Below, in pieces: positions 1 to 5,385 of a DNA stretch of 52,405 nucleotides; within the stretch, counting starts at the first letter, position 1; each line of letters starts with the position of its first letter. The notes under the pieces were generated by a model, which searched no databases, had not been told where the DNA came from, and saw nothing but the letters and a program-made list of their open reading frames with translations. The translations under genes were made by a program, and so were the position numbers. The DNA is from Selenomonadaceae bacterium (lineage in GTDB: Bacteria > Bacillota > Negativicutes > Selenomonadales > Selenomonadaceae): NCBI GenBank assembly GCA_017549815.1, contig JAFYNH010000019.1, positions 1 through 52,405 on the forward strand. Reading direction: 5' to 3'.

Positions 1-1
1 A

Positions 2-1498
2 TTCAGCGCGATTTATGTTTTTAATCTGCGCGGCAACGCTCGTACTCAAGGCGAACAACGTCAGCGCGAAAAGGGCAACGTATTTGGCAGTGGTTCACGT
101 GCGCCGATAGCCATTACGATTTTGGTTAAAAATCCCGCGCACTTTGGCAAGGCTGAAATTTTTTATCACGACATCGGCGATTATCTTTCACGCGAACAAA
201 AGCTTGACGCCGTTAAAAATCTCGGCTCGGTTTTAAGCGACGAGTTTAAGCCGCTCACTCCGAACGACAAGGGCGATTGGCTCAATCAGCGCGGAAATAC
301 CTTTGAAACCTTCATTCCTCTGCACGAAATACAAAATTCGCTATACCGAATTTTTTTCATGACACGTTCAAGAGGCGTTTGTACAGGTCGCGACGCATGG
401 ATTTACAACTTTTCGCGGGAAAATTTGGCTCGAAACGTTCAAACGACGATTGATTACTACAACACGCACTCGACGACCGATTTTGACGCTACAAAGATTG
501 TTTGGAACCGTTCAACCATTCAAAATAAGAATCGCGGGCTTAAAATTGAATTTGACGCCTCAAAAGTCGTTGAGAGCATGTATCGACCGTTTTGCAAGAC
601 AAATTTTTATTACGAACGAATTTTAATCGACATGACGTATCAAATGCCGAAATTTTTCCCGACGGGGCGCGAAGACAATCTTTTAATCTGTGTAACGTTC
701 GGAGACAGAGATTTTTCGGTTTTCATCACTGATAAGATAACCGACGTGCAATTTCAGTTCAATGGGCAATGTTATCCGCTGTATTATTATGAATCAGAGC
801 GACAGGGTAATTTATTCGGCGAAAATATGACTCGACGAGACGGAATTTCGGATTGGATACTGAATCGGGCTAGAGAGAGCTTTAAGCTTGGAGCTTTAAG
901 CTTTGAGGAAAAAAATCCCGCCCTTAAAGCTCAAAGCTTACAGCTTAAAGCTGACAACCAAATCACTAAGGAGGACATCTTCTACTACGTGTATGGATTC
1001 TTGCATCTGCGTAGTTATCGGTTGAAATTTAGTGCGGAGCTAAAAAAATCGTTGCCGCGAATCATTTTGGTAGACGACGCGGAGAAATTTTGGCGATTAA
1101 GCCGCGCAGGACGTGAATTAGCGGCTATTCATTTGAATTACGAGCAACAACCGCCCGCGCAGGTTGAAATTATCGGCAGTGGTGATTATCTGGTAAAAAA
1201 AATGCGTCTGAGCAAGGACAAGACACTTTTGCAATACAACGAGCACATCACGATAAGAAATATACCGTTGCGGGCGTTTGAATACGTTGTCAACGGGCGC
1301 AGTCCGCTTGAATGGGTGATTGAACGCTATCAAATCAAGACAGACAAGGCTAGCGGCATAGTGAACGACCCGAATTTATGGGCGAGCGAGCACAATTCGC
1401 CGCGCTACATCTTAGATTTAGTGTTGAGTTCGATAACAGTGAGCTTAAATACGCTGGACATCGTAGAATCACTGCCCGAAGTAGATTTTGGGTCTTGA
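2..1498 (+). CDS. Type ISP-like restriction-modification enzyme, C-terminal part (cut by window edge)
   Basis: The reading frame is open from base 2, so the gene starts upstream of the window; an internal TTG at 122 is not the true start. The visible part matches the end of the methyltransferase core and the target-recognition region of large single-chain helicase/N6-adenine methylase enzymes of the LlaBIII (type ISP) kind. Recognisable blocks are NLRGNARTQGEQR, GNVFGSGSR, AITILVKNP and YHDIGDYLSREQKLD, and near the end the FLHLRSYR and PLEWVIERYQ blocks typical of the specificity domain. Nuclease, helicase and methylase motifs would lie upstream. A heptamer-repeat segment at 878-954 is read through in frame. 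The stop codon overlaps the -35 box of the first antisense-RNA promoter, so the gene abuts the toxin-antitoxin array. Family assignment is fairly sure; activity cannot be judged. Confidence 0.8.
   Translation, partial: FSAIYVFNLRGNARTQGEQRQREKGNVFGSGSRAPIAITILVKNPAHFGKAEIFYHDIGDYLSREQKLDAVKNLGSVLSDEFKPLTPNDKGDWLNQRGNTFETFIPLHEIQNSLYRIFFMTRSRGVCTGRDAWIYNFSRENLARNVQTTIDYYNTHSTTDFDATKIVWNRSTIQNKNRGLKIEFDASKVVESMYRPFCKTNFYYERILIDMTYQMPKFFPTGREDNLLICVTFGDRDFSVFITDKITDVQFQFNGQCYPLYYYESERQGNLFGENMTRRDGISDWILNRARESFKLGALSFEEKNPALKAQSLQLKADNQITKEDIFYYVYGFLHLRSYRLKFSAELKKSLPRIILVDDAEKFWRLSRAGRELAAIHLNYEQQPPAQVEIIGSGDYLVKKMRLSKDKTLLQYNEHITIRNIPLRAFEYVVNGRSPLEWVIERYQIKTDKASGIVNDPNLWASEHNSPRYILDLVLSSITVSLNTLDIVESLPEVDFGS
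878..954. repeat. Heptamer hairpin repeat inside the type ISP gene
   Basis: Left arm of AGCTTTA/AGCTTGG/AGCTTTG units with 7-bp period, a short AT-rich spacer, then a right arm of CTTAAAG/CTCAAAG-type units that is largely its reverse complement. It is translated in frame and gives a 7-residue periodic peptide (SFKLGALSF). Its base words differ from the TAGGAAC-type arrays elsewhere, but the period and palindromic layout are the same. Confidence 0.7.
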
Positions 1499-1523
1499 AA
1501 AAGTTTTTTGGACGGTTTATAAT
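1495..1523 (+). promoter_or_regulatory. Promoter of antisense RNA 1
   Basis: TTGAAA (1495-1500), a 17-bp spacer and TATAAT (1518-1523). The block GACGGTTTATAAT is repeated at the other two antisense promoters (GGACGGTT or GAGCGGTT before TATAAT), so the three are one duplicated promoter. Confidence 0.75.
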
Positions 1524-1529
1524 ACGTGC

Positions 1530-1612
1530 ATACGATTTTGCGAGGTTTCTTTCACCGTTATCACAAAAGCAAAAACCCCCGAAGAATCTGCTGACACAGA
1601 CCTTCGGGGGTT
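1530..1612 (+). ncRNA. Putative antisense antitoxin RNA 1
   Basis: Transcription from the 1495-1523 promoter would start near 1530 and run toward the toxin-1 gene on the other strand. Bases 1546-1564 (core CACCGTTATCAC preceded by TTTCTTT) are complementary, apart from one extra T, to the ribosome-binding site and GTG start of the toxin-1 mRNA at about 1754-1771. The RNA then meets the long CCCCCGAAG stem at 1574-1612, which is also the toxin terminator. This convergent layout, with a shared stem and a second pairing region at the toxin start site, is the logic of RNAI/RNAII in the par/Fst system. The 3' end is uncertain because the plus-strand U tract is weak. Confidence 0.6.
1574..1612. terminator. 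Terminator stem shared by toxin 1 and antisense RNA 1
   Basis: Perfect 11-bp stem AACCCCCGAAG / CTTCGGGGGTT. Read on the minus strand the stem is followed by TTTTTGCTTTT, a good intrinsic terminator for toxin 1. On the plus strand the U tract is poor. A second hairpin (TTGCGCT/AGCGCAA) lies just beyond at about 1611-1630. Near-identical stems occur at 1930-1968 and 2266-2305. Confidence 0.8.
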
Positions 1613-1640
1613 GCGCTACGTAAGCGCAAGTTGTTCGTGC

Positions 1641-1763
1641 TCAATCGTTATCCTTGAAAAGATTTTTGAGCACGTCGTAGATGAAACGTCCGATGACGCT
1701 TTCCACGATTCTTTTAACGATTCCCTTAACGCGTTTTTTATCGCGCTTGCGGTGTTTCTTCAC
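1641..1763 (-). CDS. Small Fst-like toxin peptide 1 (40 aa)
   Basis: GTG start at 1763 is chosen because a strong AAGGGGGTGA ribosome site lies just upstream; the longer frame to 1886 would place that site inside the gene. The peptide begins with a very basic stretch (KKHRKRDKKR), then an amphipathic or hydrophobic helix (VKGIVKRIVESVIGRFIYD) and ends in the polar tail KNLFKDND. It shares the core IVxS.I.R.IYD.LK.LF with toxin 2. Size, helix and charged tail recall Fst-type membrane toxins of Gram-positive type I systems, though I see no clear sequence identity with Fst. A leaderless bacteriocin is an alternative. It is transcribed from 1819-1847 toward the shared stem at 1574-1612. Confidence 0.55.
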   Translation of the reverse strand: MKKHRKRDKKRVKGIVKRIVESVIGRFIYDVLKNLFKDND

Positions 1764-1818
1764 CGTTATCACCCCCTTACCCAATACTACAACGGTGGGG
1801 TCGGATAACGACGTAATT

Positions 1819-1847
1819 ATTTTATCACAGCCGCGCAAAGTTATCAA
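1819..1847 (-). promoter_or_regulatory. Promoter of toxin 1
   Basis: On the minus strand: TTGATA (1842-1847), 17-bp spacer, TAAAAT (1819-1824). The spacer contains TGCGCGGCTGTGA, shared with the toxin-2 and sppA promoters. It is divergent from the antisense-2 promoter, whose -35 box begins 5 bp away. Confidence 0.7.
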
Positions 1848-1851
1848 AGGC

Positions 1852-1880
1852 TTGCAAAAAGTTTTTGAGCGGTTTATAAT
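1852..1880 (+). promoter_or_regulatory. Promoter of antisense RNA 2
   Basis: TTGCAA (1852-1857), 17-bp spacer, TATAAT (1875-1880); a copy of the promoters at 1495 and 2191. Confidence 0.75.
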
Positions 1881-1886
1881 GCGCAC

Positions 1887-1968
1887 ACGAGCTTTTTAAA
1901 GAACTGAACCATCGTTATCACAAAGCAAAAACCCCCGAAGAATCTGTTGGAGCAGACCTTCGGGGGTT
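1887..1968 (+). ncRNA. Putative antisense antitoxin RNA 2
   Basis: It is driven from 1852-1880. Bases 1896-1921 (TTTAAAGA...CCATCG.TATCAC) are complementary, with a few mismatches and G-U pairs, to the ribosome site and first codons of the toxin-2 mRNA at about 2088-2110. The complementarity tracks the toxin that each unit carries: unit 1 has CACCGTTATCAC for its GTG start, unit 2 has CCATCG for its ATG start. This covariation argues that the pairing is functional. The RNA runs into the stem at 1930-1968. Confidence 0.6.
1930..1968. terminator. Terminator stem shared by toxin 2 and antisense RNA 2
   Basis: Perfect 11-bp stem AACCCCCGAAG / CTTCGGGGGTT, followed on the minus strand by TTTTTGCTTTG. 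A second hairpin, TGCGCT/AGCGCA, follows at 1968-1986. Confidence 0.8.
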
Positions 1969-1994
1969 GCGCTAACCTACAGCGCAGTTATGGC

Positions 1995-2102
1995 TCAATC
2001 GTCGTCATCCTCGTCAAAAAGATGCTTGAGCCAATCGTATATTGAGCGGACAATCTCACTCGCAACGATTTTCTTTACGATCACTTTAAAGAGCTTCCCC
2101 AT
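1995..2102 (-). CDS. Small Fst-like toxin peptide 2 (35 aa)
   Basis: ATG start at 2102 behind an AAGGGGGTGA ribosome site. The peptide starts MGKLFKVIVKKIVASEIV, continues RSIYDWLKHLF and ends in the very acidic tail DEDDDD. One short hydrophobic/amphipathic helix plus a charged tail and about 35 residues is the build of Fst toxins, which end in a similar acidic tail. It is a paralogue of toxin 1 lacking the basic N-terminal stretch. Promoter at 2158-2186; terminator at 1930-1968. Toxicity is inferred from architecture only. Confidence 0.6.
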   Translation of the reverse strand: MGKLFKVIVKKIVASEIVRSIYDWLKHLFDEDDDD

Positions 2103-2157
2103 CGCTATCACCCCCTTGCCCGGAACTACTGCTTTGGGGTCGGATAACGACGTAATT

Positions 2158-2186
2158 ATTCTATCACAGCCGCGCAGACTTATCAA
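2158..2186 (-). promoter_or_regulatory. Promoter of toxin 2
   Basis: On the minus strand: TTGATA (2181-2186), 17-bp spacer with CTGCGCGGCTGTGA, TAGAAT (2158-2163). Nearly the same cassette as in front of toxin 1 and sppA. Confidence 0.7.
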
Positions 2187-2190
2187 AGGC

Positions 2191-2219
2191 TTGCAAAATC
2201 TTTTTGGACGGTTTATAAT
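2191..2219 (+). promoter_or_regulatory. Promoter of antisense RNA 3
   Basis: TTGCAA (2191-2196), 17-bp spacer, TATAAT (2214-2219). Third copy of the antisense promoter. Confidence 0.7.
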
Positions 2220-2225
2220 AGCGGC

Positions 2226-2305
2226 GAGAATTAAGGATTACTTTCACATCGTTATCACAAGCAAAAACCCCCGAAGAATCTGTTGGTCGCAGAACTTCGG
2301 GGGTT
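2226..2305 (+). ncRNA. Putative orphan antisense RNA 3
   Basis: It keeps the promoter, the presumed target-pairing block (CTTTCACATCGTTATCAC, 2241-2258) and the CCCCCGAAG stem (2266-2305). The toxin gene it should pair with survives only as a 3' remnant. It could still cross-pair with toxin 1 or 2 mRNA through the CGTTATCAC core. Confidence 0.5.
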
Positions 2306-2330
2306 GCGCTATACTTCACGCAGTTTTGGT

Positions 2331-2378
2331 TCAATCGTTATCCTGAAAAATGGATTTGAACCAGTCGTATTTTGATAA
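2331..2378 (-). pseudogene. Remnant of a third small toxin gene
   Basis: The minus strand encodes KYDWFKSIFQDND then stop, clearly the C-terminus of the same family (compare IYDWLKHLF and LKNLFKDND). The frame meets a stop codon just upstream, so the start, ribosome site and promoter are gone. The truncation point lies where the promoter of the MazF-type pair begins, suggesting that acquisition of that pair destroyed the third toxin. Confidence 0.65.
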
Positions 2379-2385
2379 CTATAAA
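2356..2385 (+). promoter_or_regulatory. Promoter of the MazF-type pair
   Basis: TTGAAC (2356-2361), 18-bp spacer, TATAAA (2380-2385), about 20 bp before the start of the small upstream gene. Confidence 0.5.
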
Positions 2386-2405
2386 CTTAAATGGGAGGAA
2401 CTTTT

Positions 2406-2600
2406 ATGAAACAAGCAATAAAAACGAGCATTAAGCCGCAAATACAACCGTCGCTTAAAGTTTTGGGCAAAAAAAAGACTACGAAACAAATTTTTGAGGA
2501 ATTCTACGGAAAACCTTACGACGAAATCAGCGAAAAAGACATTGGCGCGGGTGAGGAGATTGATTTTGGCGAAGATGTTGGCGAGGAAGTCATAAAATGA
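2406..2600 (+). CDS. Putative antitoxin partner of the MazF-like toxin (64 aa)
   Basis: ATG at 2406 follows a GGGAGG ribosome site; the frame open from 2391 starts before that site and is rejected. The product has a basic N-terminal half (KQAIKTSIKPQIQP, KKKTTKQ) and a very acidic C-terminal half (EISEKDIGAGEEIDFGEDVG). This resembles MazE-like antitoxins that combine a DNA-contacting part and a disordered acidic toxin-wrapping tail, but no family motif is recognised. It overlaps the toxin by ATGA, indicating coupled translation. The role is inferred from position, size and charge. Confidence 0.6.
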   Translation: MKQAIKTSIKPQIQPSLKVLGKKKTTKQIFEEFYGKPYDEISEKDIGAGEEIDFGEDVGEEVIK

Positions 2601-2926
2601 AATTCAAGCGCGGCGACATCATAAAATTAAATTTCAATCCTACAAAAGGACACGAACAGGGGAATTTTCGTCCGGCACTCGTAATGAATTTCTTTCCGTT
2701 GCCCGGCGATTTGAATATTGTCTTACCAATCACGAGCAAAGAAAAAAGTTATCCGTTTGAGGTTGAACTTGACGACAGAACGGAAACTAAAGGTTGCATT
2801 TTATGTTTTCAAGTCCGTACAATAGACGCGAACAAAAGAGGAGCCTATTTTTTAGAAAAGGCTCCGGAAGATATTATCGAGCAATGCGCAGAGTATTTAT
2901 CGCGGCTTATACGTACAGATATTTAA
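2597..2926 (+). CDS. MazF/PemK-family endoribonuclease toxin
   Basis: This 109-aa protein has the PemK/MazF signature: RGDIIKLNF near the N-terminus, then GHEQGNFRPALVM, then PITSKEK and a later QVRTID block, in the expected order of the SH3-like barrel. Members cleave mRNA or tRNA at short sequence-specific sites and are held inactive by the upstream antitoxin. The start ATG overlaps the antitoxin stop by four bases. Its stop codon overlaps the convergent sppA stop (2923-2926). The cleavage sequence cannot be predicted. Confidence 0.85.
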   Translation: MKFKRGDIIKLNFNPTKGHEQGNFRPALVMNFFPLPGDLNIVLPITSKEKSYPFEVELDDRTETKGCILCFQVRTIDANKRGAYFLEKAPEDIIEQCAEYLSRLIRTDI

Positions 2927-3723
2927 AATCGCTGGAAATTATTCGGTAGCTCGAATTTAACAGTAATCGGGGAATTCATGTCGAGTATTCGTTTCAAAAA
3001 GCTGGGTTTAGGCGCGGTATCGGTTATGGAGAAATCTTTTTCGTCGCCATGAAGAATTTCTGTGATTAAATAGGTTAAAGCGTCGTCTTCTGTGCCTAAT
3101 CTGTCGATAAGATTGTTTTCGAGTGCGGTTTTGGCGTCAAGAACTCTGCCGTCCGCCAATTCTTCAAGATTTTTTGAATTTGGGCGCGTGAGCTTAATAA
3201 AGTTGATAAATTCGGCGTGTGCACTCTTTACGAGCGTTTCAAGGTAAAGTTCTTCTTCAGGCGTCATTTCGCGATAAGGATTGCCCAAATCCTTCATTTT
3301 GCCAGCTTTAATCGTTTTGAAAGCCACTCCGAGCTTTTTCGACAGCTCTTGAAAGTTAGGCAACATCATAATAACGCCGATTGAACCCGTCCAAGATAAT
3401 GTGTTGGCAAAAATGTAATTGGAGGCGGCGGCAACCATATACGCGCCCGAACAAGCACTATCGCCAATGGAAGAGACGACCGGAACCGTTTCCCTTAAGC
3501 TTAAGACTAATTTAGCCAATTCCTCACTGGTAGCAGCCCTGCCACCCGGAGAATTTATTTTCAAGAGAATTCCTTTGTAATCGTCCTTATTTTTTTGTTT
3601 TACTTCAAGCAAAGTACTTTTTAACTTTCGAACTGAATCATCGCCGCTGAATTTTGACGAGTTAGAAGTTATTTCGCCGTTCAAATAGAGTTTTAAAATT
3701 TTTTTGCGAGAGAAGATACTCAT
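2923..3723 (-). CDS. sppA: SppA-type signal peptide peptidase (serine protease, ClpP fold)
   Basis: A 266-aa single-domain SppA. The crotonase/ClpP fold motifs are present: KINSPGG (about 55-61), VSSIGDSACSGAY with nucleophile Ser92, and the general-base lysine region KAGKMKDLGNPYREMT (Lys142-144). SppA degrades leftover signal peptides in the membrane. Unlike many SppA proteins, it has no N-terminal membrane segment or signal peptide (MSIFSRKKILKLYLNGEI), so it may be cytoplasmic or peripheral. It is monocistronic, from the promoter at 3771-3799. Confidence 0.88.
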   Translation of the reverse strand: MSIFSRKKILKLYLNGEITSNSSKFSGDDSVRKLKSTLLEVKQKNKDDYKGILLKINSPGGRAATSEELAKLVLSLRETVPVVSSIGDSACSGAYMVAAASNYIFANTLSWTGSIGVIMMLPNFQELSKKLGVAFKTIKAGKMKDLGNPYREMTPEEELYLETLVKSAHAEFINFIKLTRPNSKNLEELADGRVLDAKTALENNLIDRLGTEDDALTYLITEILHGDEKDFSITDTAPKPSFLKRILDMNSPITVKFELPNNFQRF

Positions 3724-3770
3724 ATGGTCAAACCACCTTAATTATTAGCTAAAATAATAGTAACGCGGGC

Positions 3771-3799
3771 ATTTTATCACAGCCGCGCAGATTTATCAA
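3771..3799 (-). promoter_or_regulatory. sppA promoter, same cassette as the toxin promoters
   Basis: On the minus strand: TTGATA (3794-3799), 17-bp spacer containing CTGCGCGGCTGTGA, TAAAAT (3771-3776). It matches the toxin-1 promoter at almost every one of 29 positions. Its -35 box touches the U tract of the upstream terminator. Confidence 0.75.
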
Positions 3800-3832
3800 A
3801 AAAAATTGCCCTCCGCAATCGGAAGGCAATCT
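3799..3832 (-). terminator. Terminator of the response regulator-kinase operon
   Basis: On the minus strand, TTGCCTTCCG pairs with CGGAGGGCAA around an ATTG loop and is followed by eight T residues, immediately after the kinase stop codon. Confidence 0.8.
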
Positions 3833-4537
3833 TTAAATCGTCGGGATAGTCAGCGTAAAGGTTGAGCCTTCGCCTTGTTTACTCTTCACGCTGATTTTAA
3901 TGTCGTGGCGGTCGGCAATCCATTTTGCAACCGATAAACCTAAGCCAACCGAACTTTCCTTATCGCTAAGTTTGGTACGCGCCTTGTCCGTGCGATAAAA
4001 TATGTCGAAAATCTTTTCTTTGTCGTCTTTTGAAATGCCAATGCCCTTGTCGATGAATTTTAGAATTGCCGCGCCGTCAGCAACTGTTAGGTCAATTTTA
4101 ACCGTGCCAGTGCTATATCGGAGCGCGTTATCGAGGAAAGCGGCGAACATTTTCTTTAAAAATTCTCCGTCCGCCAAAATTTTGCAGGGTGGGAACTTAG
4201 AAAACTTTACTCGCGGCGAACGATAAGCCTCAATGAACTTTTTCAACAGGTCGTCCAAATAGACGGGTACTTTAGTAAGCGGTTGGCGTCCCTGATCTGC
4301 GCGGGCAAGGAATAATAAGTTTTCAATTAGATTTTGCATGTTCTGCGCGGAATTTTTTATTGAAGTGATTGCCTCCTTGAAAAGTTCCGGGTCTTCCGTG
4401 CCGCAACTTTCCAATAAGTCAACGTAGCCGCGAATTATCGTTAAAGGCGTCCTGAATTCGTGCGATACGTCGTTCACAAAGCGTTGTTGACGAAGAAAAC
4501 TCTCTGTAGCCTGCGCCGCGTCAATCTCTGATTGCAT
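3833..4537 (-). CDS. Histidine kinase reduced to the catalytic core (234 aa)
   Basis: ATG at 4537 is preferred: it has a GAGG site about 8 bp upstream and overlaps the response regulator by 17 bp, whereas the longer frame (to 4690) would run 170 bp back through the regulator gene. The product goes straight into the HisKA helix (QQRFVNDVSHEFRTPLTIIRG, phospho-His in SHEFRTP), then the N box (FLDNALRYS), G1 (DKGIGI), F box (IFYRTDKAR) and G2 (VGLGLSVAKWI). There is no membrane segment, periplasmic sensor or HAMP domain, which OmpR-partner kinases of this PhoR/ResE type normally have. It must be soluble or sense through a partner. Loss by internal deletion is likely. Confidence 0.85.
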   Translation of the reverse strand: MQSEIDAAQATESFLRQQRFVNDVSHEFRTPLTIIRGYVDLLESCGTEDPELFKEAITSIKNSAQNMQNLIENLLFLARADQGRQPLTKVPVYLDDLLKKFIEAYRSPRVKFSKFPPCKILADGEFLKKMFAAFLDNALRYSTGTVKIDLTVADGAAILKFIDKGIGISKDDKEKIFDIFYRTDKARTKLSDKESSVGLGLSVAKWIADRHDIKISVKSKQGEGSTFTLTIPTI

Positions 4538-5210
4538 AACCGACGCCTCTTGTCGTGTAAATGTATTTTTCGCCAAACCGCTCGTCAATCTTGGAACGCA
4601 AATAACTGATATAAACGTCAACAACATTGGTATCGCCGATAAAGTCGTAGCCCCAAACCGTTTGAAGTATTTGGTCGCGACTAAGGACATTACGCTTATT
4701 TTCGACGAGATATTTCAACAGCGCGTATTCCTTATGCGTCAACTCAACAGGTTCGCCCTTAACCGTGACTTCGTAGCGTTCGGGATAAAGAATCATGTTT
4801 TTAACGACGTAGCGCGTTTCTTCCGACGCACGGACTTTTTCATTATGGCGACGAAGTGTGCCGCGAATCCTAGCCAAAAGTTCTTCAGCGGCAAAAGGTT
4901 TCGTCATATAATCATTCGCGCCCAAATCAAGCCCTTCAACCTTGTCGCGAATTTCGTCACGAGCTGTCAACATAATAATTGGAACGTCGCTGACCTCGCG
5001 GACACGTTTGCAAATTTCCATGCCGTCCATTTCGGGGAGCATTACGTCAAGCAAAATCAAATCGTATTTCTCTTGAAGAATCCTTTCGTAAGCGCGACGC
5101 CCGTTCAATTCGGTTGCAGTTTTGAAACCTTCGCGCTCCAGTGTTAATTGCAGAAGTCGAGAAATTGGACGCTCGTCTTCCACGATAAAGATTTTTGCAT
5201 TATCCGCCAT
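4521..5210 (-). CDS. OmpR/PhoB-family response regulator
   Basis: 229 aa. The receiver domain (about 1-120) has the acidic pair EDE, phospho-acceptor Asp in DLILLDVMLPEMDG, Thr in LTARD and Lys in TKPF. The winged-helix output domain (about 135-229) has the LTHKEYALLKYLVEN and VDVYISYLRSKI motifs and ends in TTRGVGYAIRD as usual. ATG at 5210 follows a GGAGG site. It is the first gene of a two-gene operon with the core-only kinase. Targets are unknown. Confidence 0.92.
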   Translation of the reverse strand: MADNAKIFIVEDERPISRLLQLTLEREGFKTATELNGRRAYERILQEKYDLILLDVMLPEMDGMEICKRVREVSDVPIIMLTARDEIRDKVEGLDLGANDYMTKPFAAEELLARIRGTLRRHNEKVRASEETRYVVKNMILYPERYEVTVKGEPVELTHKEYALLKYLVENKRNVLSRDQILQTVWGYDFIGDTNVVDVYISYLRSKIDERFGEKYIYTTRGVGYAIRD

Positions 5211-5228
5211 AAAAAAGCCTCCTTATTA

Positions 5229-5370
5229 TCAGTTAGTTAAAGTTAGCGAGAACCCGGCGCACATGGACGTGCGCCGCGCCGCGTTTTTCACGTGATGTGA
5301 AAAGCGGCGTTGACGCCCCCGCGAGGCGAATTTCTTTGCTACTTTCTTTCTTCGCTGAAAGAAAGTAGAT
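5229..5370. repeat. Intergenic region packed with inverted repeats
   Basis: Between the autotransporter 3' end and the regulator start: GGCGCAC/GTGCGCC (about 5251-5270), a long CGCCGCGTTTTTCAC / GTGAAAAGCGGCG stem (about 5277-5309), and a perfect 12-bp stem CTACTTTCTTTC / GAAAGAAAGTAG (about 5339-5368). A short minus-strand frame through it is judged non-coding. It may combine the autotransporter terminator with a dispersed repeat and contain the regulator promoter. Confidence 0.55.
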
Positions 5371-5385
5371 TCTAAACATAAAATT

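Noticed and set aside
1641..1886. Longer 81-aa reading of toxin 1
   Set aside because: It places the ribosome site and promoter inside the gene; the shared region upstream of the GTG is non-coding DNA common to units 1 and 2.
3833..4690. Longer 285-aa kinase with an N-terminal hydrophobic stretch
   Set aside because: The extra 51 residues are the response regulator gene read in another frame; no ribosome site precedes 4690, so the apparent hydrophobic segment is not a sensor.
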